This document shows positions 7,399 through 12,912 of a stretch of DNA of 17,921 nucleotides, one piece after another. Under the pieces are notes generated by a model. It was not told where the DNA came from, did no database searches, and saw only the letters and a program-made list of their open reading frames with translations. Every line of letters starts with the position of its first letter. Positions within the stretch are counted from its first letter, which is position 1. The stretch lies in contig DAOUGD010000172.1 in assembly GCA_034429475.1 (NCBI GenBank), positions 1-17,921 of the forward strand. The letters run 5' to 3'. Position numbers and translations under genes: made by a program. Source of the stretch: JAKQHY01 sp034429475. Lineage in GTDB: Bacteria > Chloroflexota > Anaerolineae > B4-G1 > SLSP01.

Positions 7399-7435
7399 GC
7401 CACAGAAGTTTCGCGCTGCGAGCGCCTTACACTTC
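7352..7435 (-). ncRNA. candidate structured small RNA or attenuator leader
   Basis: On the minus strand, between a promoter-like element at 7442-7450 and the U-tract at 7358-7352, the sequence folds into two clear domains. Domain 1: GAAGT/ACTTC (7435-7431 with 7409-7405) encloses GCGCT/AGCGC (7425-7421 with 7417-7413) around a 3-base loop. Domain 2: AGCGGCCTAC/GTAGGCCGCT (10 perfect pairs, 7398-7389 with 7367-7358) encloses TTGCC/GGCAA (7386-7382 with 7373-7369), followed by a run of seven T. A transcript of about 85-90 bases would be a self-terminated small RNA, or it could be the leader of the membrane-HTH gene. No match to a known riboswitch is evident to me. Confidence 0.55.
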
Positions 7436-7437
7436 CA

Positions 7438-7450
7438 TGATATAATAGCA
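7438..7450. promoter_or_regulatory. overlapping divergent extended -10 elements
   Basis: On the plus strand TGATATAAT (7438-7446) is an extended -10 box. On the minus strand TGCTATTAT (7450-7442) is another, offset by one base. The minus-strand version would drive the structured RNA and the membrane-HTH operon; the plus-strand version would transcribe into the convergent region before the ribbon-helix-helix gene, which could give an antisense RNA. Neither strand has a good -35 box at 17 bases. Confidence 0.45.
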
Positions 7451-7486
7451 GATAGCCCACCGCTGCTCTCGTCAACGAGTGGGTCA

Positions 7487-7520
7487 GAAGCGTGTCGGTG
7501 CTGGAACACCGGCACGCTTC
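7487..7520. repeat. 14-bp hairpin downstream of the ribbon-helix-helix gene
   Basis: GAAGCGTGTCGGTG (7487-7500) pairs with CACCGGCACGCTTC (7507-7520) around a 6-base loop; the single mismatch becomes a G-U pair in a plus-strand RNA. It begins 18 bases past the stop of the ribbon-helix-helix gene. No T-tract follows on either side, so it may be an RNA stem or a protein site. Confidence 0.6.
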
Positions 7521-7537
7521 GTCATTGATCTTGCGAG

Positions 7538-7726
7538 TTAGTCCTCTGTTTCGTGAATTTGTAGTTCTTCCTCCTTACCTTTGGTAGCTGCTGTACTCAC
7601 TCCTACATACTGCCGCAAGAAGCGGCGAATAACCTGACTCAGAGATAAATCTTCTGATCGGGCTTTGGCCAATGCCTGTTCATACACATCAGCCTCGACC
7701 CATACATTGAGGCGTTTGGTCTCCAT
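7538..7726 (-). CDS. ribbon-helix-helix (CopG/Arc-type) DNA-binding protein
   Basis: A 62-residue protein with a ribbon-helix-helix pattern: an N-terminal beta-strand (KRLNVWVEADVYEQ) with helix A (YEQALAKARSED) and helix B (LSQVIRRFLRQYV), then a charged tail. Such proteins bind DNA as dimers and often repress plasmid or element promoters or act as antitoxins; no toxin gene is next to it. The ATG at 7726 has only a weak upstream AGG. A very good sigma-70 promoter lies 34-61 bases upstream, overlapping a palindrome, which suggests autorepression. Confidence 0.85.
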   Translation of the reverse strand: METKRLNVWVEADVYEQALAKARSEDLSLSQVIRRFLRQYVGVSTAATKGKEEELQIHETED

Positions 7727-7744
7727 CTTGCACCTGCGCTTTAC

Positions 7745-7787
7745 TTCAAATTTACTTTAAGTATACGTCTAGGTTGCAGAATGTCAA
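7745..7787 (-). promoter_or_regulatory. sigma-70 promoter and candidate operator of the ribbon-helix-helix gene
   Basis: On the minus strand TTGACA (7787-7782) and TATACT (7765-7760) are separated by 16 bases, a near-consensus promoter pointing at the ribbon-helix-helix gene. The perfect palindrome TACTTTAAGTA (7753-7763, odd centre) overlaps the -10 box, and the half-site AAGTAAA is repeated just downstream (GAAGTAAA at about 7748-7741), the arrangement expected for cooperative ribbon-helix-helix binding. Confidence 0.75.
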
Positions 7788-7856
7788 GTCCCAATTGGCC
7801 GTGACTATTGATGTGTTGCTTATGTGCTTGTTAATGTACTGTCAGGTAGCAGATGA

Positions 7857-8876
7857 TTAGGGTAGTTGGGTTTGTATCCAGGCCTGCAAGTCGCCGCCGG
7901 CTTGAAAGAAACCTACCAAATCGCCGCCGGCCGGCACAGCAATCCGCCGTATCCGCGCCGAAAGCTCCCCGAGGTGCGCCACCCCCTTGTCCCCAGCGGC
8001 ATCCGTGTCGTAAGCGGCCAGGATGCGCCGGTAGGGCAGCAGATAGGGTAGCCAGCGCGGCGCCAGGCCCTTCTGCGCGCCCGCCAGGGAAGCCACGTCT
8101 ACCCATTCCCGAAGTTCCTGCCAGGCGAGCAGCGCATCCTTCTCCCCTTCGGCCAGCAGCAGCGGGCGTCCATCCCCACGCAAGTGATCCACCCCAAAGA
8201 GTACCTCGTGGCGGATCTGAGCGTTTGGCGCATCGCGGCGCGGCTGGCTATACTTCTGCTTAGGCGCGGGCGTCCAGTCCAGATAACGGCGAATCTTGAC
8301 GCCCCACAAGTGTCCGCCGCCAAAGTGGGGAATGACCAGCCCGCGCGCCAGATAGATTTTGTTGCCGGACAGTCCCCAGCGCGTCGAATCGTCGTACAGG
8401 GCGCCCGGATTCCAACCCAATTGCCATTCGGCGATGGTCTCGTTATCCAGCCCCCAACAGTGGAATTCGTACAAGGCGCGACCATCCCCGTCCCAAAGTT
8501 GTTGTTGGGTGTACCCAATGAACTCCGTTGCCCGCGCTTGCCATTGGGCCGCGGGCGGCTGTGTATCAGGCGGAACCGGGCGGGGACGTACCGCTGGCTG
8601 CTTGTTTTGTCCGTGCCGCAATCGGCCGGCGGCTGCGGGCGTCAGATCGCCGCGTTCTACGCGGTACGCGATGAGATCACCGGACTTATGGCACTGCCGA
8701 CACCACCAGCGCGCCCCATCGGGATGCTCCGGCCAGACGCGGAAGCGATCCGTACCGCCACAAAACGGGCAGGGGCCGGCATACTCTCCGCCGTGCGTGT
8801 TGGCGACATGCCGCAGAGAAGTATCCGCGCCAATGATAGCCAGGATGTCATCGGTATCTGAGCGTGATGGTTTCAA
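7857..8876 (-). CDS. zinc-ribbon/TOPRIM DNA primase-like protein
   Basis: A 339-residue primase-like protein expected to start replication of the element. A DnaG-type zinc ribbon is formed by CPFC (36-39) and CRQC (59-62) in the order CPFCGGTDRF ... WWCRQCHKSGD. A Pro-rich linker (95-110) leads to the catalytic half, ending in a TOPRIM domain with EGEKDALLAW (243-252; acidic E243/E245/D247) and AAYDTDAAGDKG (287-298; D290, D292), the metal-binding acidic motifs. It is shorter than DnaG and lacks a helicase-binding domain, as is typical of plasmid and phage primases. I chose the TTG start at 8876, with AGAGGA 8 bases upstream, because no ATG precedes the zinc ribbon in frame. A repeat-rich gap separates it from the DUF3987 gene. 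Confidence 0.92.
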   Translation of the reverse strand: MKPSRSDTDDILAIIGADTSLRHVANTHGGEYAGPCPFCGGTDRFRVWPEHPDGARWWCRQCHKSGDLIAYRVERGDLTPAAAGRLRHGQNKQPAVRPRPVPPDTQPPAAQWQARATEFIGYTQQQLWDGDGRALYEFHCWGLDNETIAEWQLGWNPGALYDDSTRWGLSGNKIYLARGLVIPHFGGGHLWGVKIRRYLDWTPAPKQKYSQPRRDAPNAQIRHEVLFGVDHLRGDGRPLLLAEGEKDALLAWQELREWVDVASLAGAQKGLAPRWLPYLLPYRRILAAYDTDAAGDKGVAHLGELSARIRRIAVPAGGDLVGFFQAGGDLQAWIQTQLP

Positions 8877-8903
8877 AGTACGTTCCTCTCAGTCGGGATT
8901 GGG

Positions 8904-9029
8904 CAATTGTCGAATTGTCAATTGTCCGGCGAGGCTTTTGGCGGCGTATTGACTGGACAATTAGGCGGATGAAATCGAATTGTCCGGTGGAGAAGCCTGC
9001 CCCATTCACAGCGACAATTGGACAATTTG
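8904..9029. repeat. iteron-like cluster of AATTGTCC repeats
   Basis: Seven copies of (C/G)AATTGTC(C), in both orientations, lie in about 125 bases: 8904-8911, 8912-8919, 8919-8929 (CAATTGTCCGG), the reverse copies GGACAATT at 8955-8962, GACAATTG at 9013-9020 and GGACAATT at 9021-9028, and GAATTGTCCGG at 8977-8987. The cluster occupies the only sizeable gap between the two replication genes. Such dense short repeats next to a primase gene are typical of a plasmid-type origin or of an operator array. Confidence 0.65.
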
Positions 9030-9033
9030 CCAA

Positions 9034-10686
9034 TTATTTGGCTACCAACCGGTATTCCACAGACTTGGGCCCTGGCCCACTGCGCTGCCGGACTTCCACT
9101 TCATCGCCCAAACGCGCCACCAGTTGTTCAAAGCGACCGCTGGAGATCCCCAGCGGCTTGTAGATGTCGCGCCCGCTGACCCAGGCATCGCCTCTGGCGG
9201 CCAATGCCGCTTTGATATCCTGGACTTCGTCCGACACATTCAGCCGGCGGATTTCCGTGGTCAAGCGATGCAGATTGGCGCGCCAACGCTCGACGATCAT
9301 CTGGGCACGGTAGACGTGGGCGCTGTGGACGACCACCGGCAGTTGGATGGCGTCAAACGCCGCCAGGATGACGGCCACCTTGATCAGCATCGTGCCAAAG
9401 CGCCCATAACTGGCCTGGAAACGCGACGGCAGGTGATACTGCGAGTCCGGCGCCGGCATCTCCCAACTCACCGCTTCGTTATACCGCTCCCAATGCTCCC
9501 ACGCCTCCGGCGTAACCGTGACCGCGTGCGCGGTGAGCGGCGGGCGAATCACCACTGACAGTTTCTTTTTGAGTTTCCCCTCGGTATCGGTGGCGGCAGA
9601 CTCCTCCAGGTGGGCCTCCGGCAGCGGCAGTAGTTCAGTCGCCAGGAAGCAGAGGCGTTCGACCAAAGAGGCCGGATACTCCAACTGCTTCGGCCAGAAT
9701 TGCCAGGCGCCGTCGGTATCCATCCCCACCAGCGCGAAGCGGGCAAAGAAACCGTTATTCCAAAGTTGGGTGTTTTTGACGTGGGGTGTCATCGCCGCGT
9801 AAGTGGTGGAGCCGAATACACTGATGTATGGTTTTTTGATGAACTCCAGGCCGCGGTTGAGCGTGTCGCGCGGTTCATACGGATCTGGGCAGTCATAGAG
9901 ATCTAACAGTAGGGTCAACATATCGCGAGTGTAATCCCGAGAAAAACCATCCACGAGATGACTGGCTTCCCCCAATAGAAAGCCGCGTTGGGCGGCCAGC
10001 GCGCGTGTCTTGAGCCAATATTGCTGCGTCTCTGGCGACAGCGTCTCGTAACTGGGGGGCACGTTCAGCGAAAGGCCGAGCAGGAAGGCTCCCGTGGTAG
10101 TGCGACTGGGCAAGAGCAGGTAATCTAGGTCGGCCGCAGCCAACAAACCCCGTGCTACATTTTGAGCAGTAGTCTTGCGCTCGCGAGTGGATTGGCCGAT
10201 GTAGAGCTGGTAGATGTTGGAATAGATATAGTTGCTGGAGGTACTGACCCCGACGTAAAGCCGCCGGGCGATGGCTTTACTGCCGAGGTCCAGGCCGGCC
10301 GCTTCGTGAAAGCTGCGCGGGGTAAGCGGGGAAGCCTGTTTTCCAAAAGCGATGTACTCATCCAGATACCGCCCGGCATCCGCGGCCGCGCGCTCCTGGG
10401 AATCCGTCAGCCGGGCATATTCCGGTAGTTCCGGCACGATGACGGTTGGGGCTAAAGTGTCGTCCTCACGTTGAAGCAACCGTTCCGTAGCCGCGGCGAT
10501 TTCCTGGCGCAGTTGCGCGCCGTCAGGGTGCTGGCTTAACGCTGCATCCAGCGCCGCCGGACGGAAGCCCTGATGCTGCGGCAACAAGGCGATGGCGGCG
10601 GTCAGGAGGGTGGTGTAAGTGGTAGAAGCGAGTGCAGGGGGAAGGTCTTCCCCCTGCACCCAGCGGGCAATAGCATCACTGTTCAT
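9034..10686 (-). CDS. DUF3987-type helicase-like replication protein
   Basis: A 550-residue protein of the DUF3987 type, a family found with primases on plasmids, phages and integrative elements and thought to act as a helicase or loader. The ATPase region starts near 105 (DSQERAAADAGRYLDEYIAFGKQASPLTP) and contains a P-loop-like GQSTRERKTT (164-173) in place of the classical GxxxxGK[ST], followed by LLLPSRTTTGAFLLGLS and GFLLGEASHLVDGF, which would hold the Walker-B-like acid. The C-terminus (about 490-550: ALAARGDAWVSGRDIYKPLGISSGRFEQLV) is a winged helix. The ATG at 10686 has GGAGGGG 5 bases upstream and overlaps the 3' end of the preceding small gene by 11 bases, so translation is probably coupled. 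The replication role is inferred from family and neighbours. Confidence 0.82.
   Translation of the reverse strand: MNSDAIARWVQGEDLPPALASTTYTTLLTAAIALLPQHQGFRPAALDAALSQHPDGAQLRQEIAAATERLLQREDDTLAPTVIVPELPEYARLTDSQERAAADAGRYLDEYIAFGKQASPLTPRSFHEAAGLDLGSKAIARRLYVGVSTSSNYIYSNIYQLYIGQSTRERKTTAQNVARGLLAAADLDYLLLPSRTTTGAFLLGLSLNVPPSYETLSPETQQYWLKTRALAAQRGFLLGEASHLVDGFSRDYTRDMLTLLLDLYDCPDPYEPRDTLNRGLEFIKKPYISVFGSTTYAAMTPHVKNTQLWNNGFFARFALVGMDTDGAWQFWPKQLEYPASLVERLCFLATELLPLPEAHLEESAATDTEGKLKKKLSVVIRPPLTAHAVTVTPEAWEHWERYNEAVSWEMPAPDSQYHLPSRFQASYGRFGTMLIKVAVILAAFDAIQLPVVVHSAHVYRAQMIVERWRANLHRLTTEIRRLNVSDEVQDIKAALAARGDAWVSGRDIYKPLGISSGRFEQLVARLGDEVEVRQRSGPGPKSVEYRLVAK
10632..10659. repeat. perfect 13-bp palindrome in the first codons of the DUF3987 gene
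   Basis: GTGCAGGGGGAAG (10632-10644) and CTTCCCCCTGCAC (10647-10659) are exact reverse complements around a 2-base centre. It covers codons 10-18 (encoding VQGEDLPPA). In the mRNA it would form a very stable hairpin 27 bases after the start codon, able to slow early translation. It could instead be a protein-binding site. Confidence 0.75.
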
Positions 10687-10927
10687 CGAAACCCCTCCAC
10701 TGCGCCCCTTCAGTCACGGCTTGCTTCAATTGTTGGAGATAGTGAGGCAAGTCGGTGTAGTGGGCGTGCAGGGCCACATCAGCGGCGTGCCAAAGCGCGG
10801 CGTATTGGTCGCACAGGGCAGCATAGGTCTTCTGCAACTGAGCGTAGGTGGTCAATGTGTCTTGCAGGTACGATAGCAGTTTATCCTGCGCGGAGGGGGG
10901 AAAGTCTGGGCCTTCGTAGTGAATCAT
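10676..10927 (-). CDS. small unknown protein, mostly helical
   Basis: An 83-residue protein (MIHYEGPDFPPSAQDKLLSY...) of unknown function, predicted to be largely alpha-helical, with aromatic/leucine repeats (YLQDTLTTYAQLQKTYAALC, then LHAHYTDLPHYLQQL) compatible with a coiled coil. The ATG at 10927 is chosen because GGAGG lies 6 bases upstream; an earlier in-frame start would lack this site. Its start overlaps the stop of the upstream gene as ATGA, and its end overlaps the DUF3987 start by 11 bases, so it sits in a tightly coupled operon. No motif hints at a biochemical activity. Confidence 0.7.
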   Translation of the reverse strand: MIHYEGPDFPPSAQDKLLSYLQDTLTTYAQLQKTYAALCDQYAALWHAADVALHAHYTDLPHYLQQLKQAVTEGAQWRGFDEQ

Positions 10928-11160
10928 TCCACACCTCCACATTCCAACGTAGAAGTTGACAATTCGTTGACTGCGATCATACTGGCAAGCGTCCGCTCTT
11001 CTGGAGCGGGGTCATCCGCCGCCGCTGCCACATCTCCGGCCAGAGCTAGGGCAGCGGCGGCGCGAGCCTGCTGAGCCAGCCGAGCATAACGGCGGCGCAG
11101 CAGGAAGGTGTACACGTCACAAAGCGCGGTACGCGCTTCTGGGGTCAGTTCGACTTCCAT
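10924..11160 (-). CDS. small unknown protein, Ala/Arg-rich
   Basis: A 78-residue protein (MEVELTPEARTALCDVYTFL...) with an N-terminal amphipathic helix, an Arg-rich helix (LLRRRYARLAQQARAAAALA) and an acidic tail. Function unknown. An AGGAG-like site (revealed as CAGGAGAAAC on the minus strand) lies a few bases before the ATG at 11160. The stop codon overlaps the start of the next gene by four bases (ATGA), a sign of translational coupling. Its basic helix could contact nucleic acid, but this is speculation. Confidence 0.7.
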   Translation of the reverse strand: MEVELTPEARTALCDVYTFLLRRRYARLAQQARAAAALALAGDVAAAADDPAPEERTLASMIAVNELSTSTLECGGVE

Positions 11161-11215
11161 AAGTTTCTCCTGAATTCTTGTGGTCTACAGTAAAAAGAAT
11201 GTGTGTCTTGAACTT

Positions 11216-11500
11216 CTAGTTTTGATGGCAATTCAATGGCTCTGGACTTTCATCATCAGACTCTTCCTCGGCCTGAAACCATTGCACTAGACCACGCGCC
11301 TGAAGTCGCAGCAGGGCGGGAGTACTGAATACCCCACGCAGGAATTCCTGCGACTGTTCATCGCCTGCTGCGGCGTCAGCGAAAGCGACGGCGCAGACAT
11401 TAGCCAGTAAGTTTAGATATGGCTCGCTAATGGTTTCACGCAGTCGTAAGCTGTAGGCATTGCCCCGAGGGACCCCCCGTAACATCTTGCGGTTCTTCAT
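11216..11500 (-). CDS. small unknown protein
   Basis: A 94-residue protein with a basic N-terminus (MKNRKMLRGVPRGNAYSLRLR), a helical core (SEPYLNLLANVCAVAFADAA ... FLRGVFSTPALLRLQARGL) and an acidic C-terminus (EEESDDESPEPLN). The ATG at 11500 is preferred to an in-frame TTG two codons upstream because AAGGAG lies 9 bases before the ATG but only 3 before the TTG. It lies 32 bases after the methyltransferase stop, in the same direction. The opposite charge of its two ends suggests a DNA- or protein-binding adaptor; no family recognised. Confidence 0.7.
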   Translation of the reverse strand: MKNRKMLRGVPRGNAYSLRLRETISEPYLNLLANVCAVAFADAAAGDEQSQEFLRGVFSTPALLRLQARGLVQWFQAEEESDDESPEPLNCHQN

Positions 11501-11532
11501 AGTCAATAGCTCCTTACTCTAGGAATGGAATT

Positions 11533-12231
11533 TCACTCAACAGATTCGTGCAAAGTGTCACACGAAGTGCTGATGCTTTCAGAAATGGAGACTTCATCGC
11601 CCCAAACCACAAACCCCTCGCGGGGTTTGCGCGCGAACATCTCGAGTCGCGGTTCTGGGCTGGCCGGAATCACCCGCTCGGTGTAAAAGATGTCGGGTTT
11701 TTCCGAGTGCCGGGTCACCGGCGCATTGAACCACAATCGCAGCCCGTTCTGCAACAGGTTCAAATGCCCAATGCGCCCAAATAACACAAACTCCAAGTCA
11801 TACATCCACGAAAACGGGGTGAAGCCCACATTTTTGCACCAGCCAAAGGTACATTGATATCGCACCCCCCACGTTTTGAATAGTTCCCAACCTGCCGGCA
11901 GGAACTTCTGGGTGGTCCACAAGTAAATGTGACATCCATCCGGTTCGGCCAAGTCGGGCACTGGCAAGGCGGCGATCTCTTCCAACGTCATCGTGGGGTA
12001 GTCCAGCGCCACGCCCTGCGTCGGACGCGCGTCCCGCTCGATTTTCGCGACGGGCCACGGCGGATCAATGACGATGCACCGATAGCGGCCGCTGGGCAGC
12101 GGCACGGGCTCGGTCACGGGCGCCGGGCGTCGTTCCCGCGCCTCAGCTTGTTGCCGCTCCACCAGGGCGCGTTGGGCTTCGGGGATGGTCAACTCGCCTT
12201 GCACGATACGCTCCACCAGGTCCGGCGCCAC
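11533..12231 (-). CDS. MT-A70-type adenine DNA methyltransferase (3' part of a split ParB-MT-A70 gene)
   Basis: N6-adenine methyltransferase module of the MT-A70 class. The catalytic DPPW motif is at residues 56-59 counted from the GTG at 12231, followed by IYLWTTQKFLP, FGWCKNVGFTPFSWMYDLEFVLFGRIG and the closing HSEKPDIFY ... PEPRLEMFARKPREGF, the usual order in this family. The GTG at 12231 has no Shine-Dalgarno sequence, and homologous coding continues upstream in the same frame to about 12280 (VGVNPRYVNDAKTLQQ), so an independent start here is doubtful. The fragment was probably the C-terminal half of one ParB-MT-A70 protein of 398 residues; whether it is still translated is unknown. It would protect or mark element DNA as an orphan methylase; no cognate nuclease lies beside it. 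Confidence 0.8.
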   Translation of the reverse strand: MAPDLVERIVQGELTIPEAQRALVERQQAEARERRPAPVTEPVPLPSGRYRCIVIDPPWPVAKIERDARPTQGVALDYPTMTLEEIAALPVPDLAEPDGCHIYLWTTQKFLPAGWELFKTWGVRYQCTFGWCKNVGFTPFSWMYDLEFVLFGRIGHLNLLQNGLRLWFNAPVTRHSEKPDIFYTERVIPASPEPRLEMFARKPREGFVVWGDEVSISESISTSCDTLHESVE

Positions 12232-12733
12232 CTGTTGTAAAGTTTTGGCGTCGTTGACGTAGCGCGGATTGACACCTACCTACCAGCGCCGCAGCCTGGT
12301 CGCGCGCCTGGCCTTTTTCGTTTTCAGGGTAAGGAATTTTTTCCTGACCCTGCTGGCGCGCCACGCCCCCCGCGCGCATTCGCTCCTTCGCCACCATCGA
12401 GAACTCTTCTTCCAGGCTCAGCGCCAATACCGTCCGCTGGCTGGCCGTCAAATGCCGCCGTTGCAGGTTTTGGCTCACCGCGAAGCGTACCAGCGCCGCC
12501 CGGTCGTCCCCCGGCCATTCCTGGTAACGTGGCGGCACGCCCGCCAATTCACAGGCTTGGGCGCGCGCCCGCCCGTCCACAATCTGCCCGCGCCACGTCC
12601 AGACCGGGTTGTGCAGCCCGTTCTTTTGGATGTCGGCGGCCAACGCCTGGAGTTCAGCTTCCGGTAATGGTGGAAAACAATCCGCGACTGGATGTACCGA
12701 CAGTGGTTCCTTCACCGAATTGCTCATGTCCAT
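12143..12733 (-). CDS. ParB-like N-terminal domain protein (5' part of a split ParB-MT-A70 gene)
   Basis: Residues 10-110 form a ParB/sulfiredoxin-like domain (LPEAELQALAADIQKNGLHNPVWTW, then IVDGRARAQACELAG as the DGRxR motif), followed by a helix-turn-helix half (LTASQRTVLALSLEEEF). The protein reads sensibly as far as ARDQAAALVG (about residue 150); after that the frame changes to an Arg/Gly-rich tail without family resemblance, ending at 12143. The ATG at 12733 has GGGAGG about 8 bases upstream. In fused form such proteins couple sequence-specific DNA recognition to adenine methylation. As it stands, the last ~45 residues are a frameshift product. Divergent from the STAND gene, with which it shares a 179-base control region. 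Confidence 0.75.
   Translation of the reverse strand: MDMSNSVKEPLSVHPVADCFPPLPEAELQALAADIQKNGLHNPVWTWRGQIVDGRARAQACELAGVPPRYQEWPGDDRAALVRFAVSQNLQRRHLTASQRTVLALSLEEEFSMVAKERMRAGGVARQQGQEKIPYPENEKGQARDQAAALVGRCQSALRQRRQNFTTGGAGPGGAYRARRVDHPRSPTRPGGAATS
12275..12284 (-). other. 4-bp tandem duplication causing a frameshift
   Basis: CCTACCTACC on the plus strand (GGTAGGTAGG in coding sense) contains two copies of GTAG. Removing one copy joins ...ARDQAAALVG directly to VNPRYVNDAK and gives a single open frame from 12733 to 11533 of 399 codons including the stop. The duplication also creates a TAG immediately before the MT-A70 frame. Confidence 0.85.
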
Positions 12734-12799
12734 AAAATCATTCCTCCCTGTATATCAATTGACCTTCTCATTGCTCACACCTCCCAAATGTGTATTCTT

Positions 12800-12826
12800 G
12801 CCTGTGGGTTATAATGCCCCACAGGC
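12800..12826. promoter_or_regulatory. palindrome centred on a -10 box in the divergent control region
   Basis: GCCTGTGGG (12800-12808) and CCCACAGGC (12818-12826) are exact reverse complements. TATAAT (12810-12815, plus strand) lies between them and could serve the STAND gene. The -35 position is poor, which suggests activator control or competition by a repressor bound to the palindrome. A minus-strand TACAAT just beside it (12838-12833) may serve the ParB-MT-A70 operon. Confidence 0.55.
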
Positions 12827-12850
12827 TACTTTATTGTACGGGAGAGGGCA

Positions 12851-12880
12851 GGTTGCAAGCGGTTGCAAGCAGTTGCAAAC
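12851..12880 (+). repeat. three tandem 10-bp repeats upstream of the STAND gene
   Basis: GGTTGCAAGC occurs twice without a gap (12851-12860 and 12861-12870), followed by the variant AGTTGCAAAC (12871-12880). A period of 10 bp places each copy on the same face of the helix, as expected for cooperative protein binding. The array lies 33 bases before the STAND start codon and immediately upstream of the minus-strand TACAAT box, so it could control both directions. Confidence 0.75.
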
Positions 12881-12912
12881 AGGGGCTTTCTGCAACAGAT
12901 GTGGGGGATAGA

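Noticed and set aside
7487..7520. Intrinsic terminator for the ribbon-helix-helix gene
   Set aside because: The stem is strong but no T-tract follows on the minus strand; it was kept only as a hairpin.
11610..11629. Hairpin AAACCCC/GGGGTTT
   Set aside because: It is a short stem fully inside the MT-A70 coding sequence (KPREGF), without a T-tract or a position suggesting a role.
12143..12280. The Arg/Gly-rich C-terminal tail of the ParB-like product as a real domain
   Set aside because: It is the out-of-frame reading of the MT-A70 gene's beginning after the 4-bp duplication.
12851..12880. CRISPR-like array
   Set aside because: The repeats are 10 bp, directly adjacent and without spacers. 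The same applies to the 16-bp units at 17859-17890.
12790..12912. An extended N-terminus for the STAND protein from a GTG at 12790
   Set aside because: It would be translated through the palindrome and the tandem operator-like repeats. The ATG at 12913 has a G-rich ribosome binding site and begins directly before the HTH.
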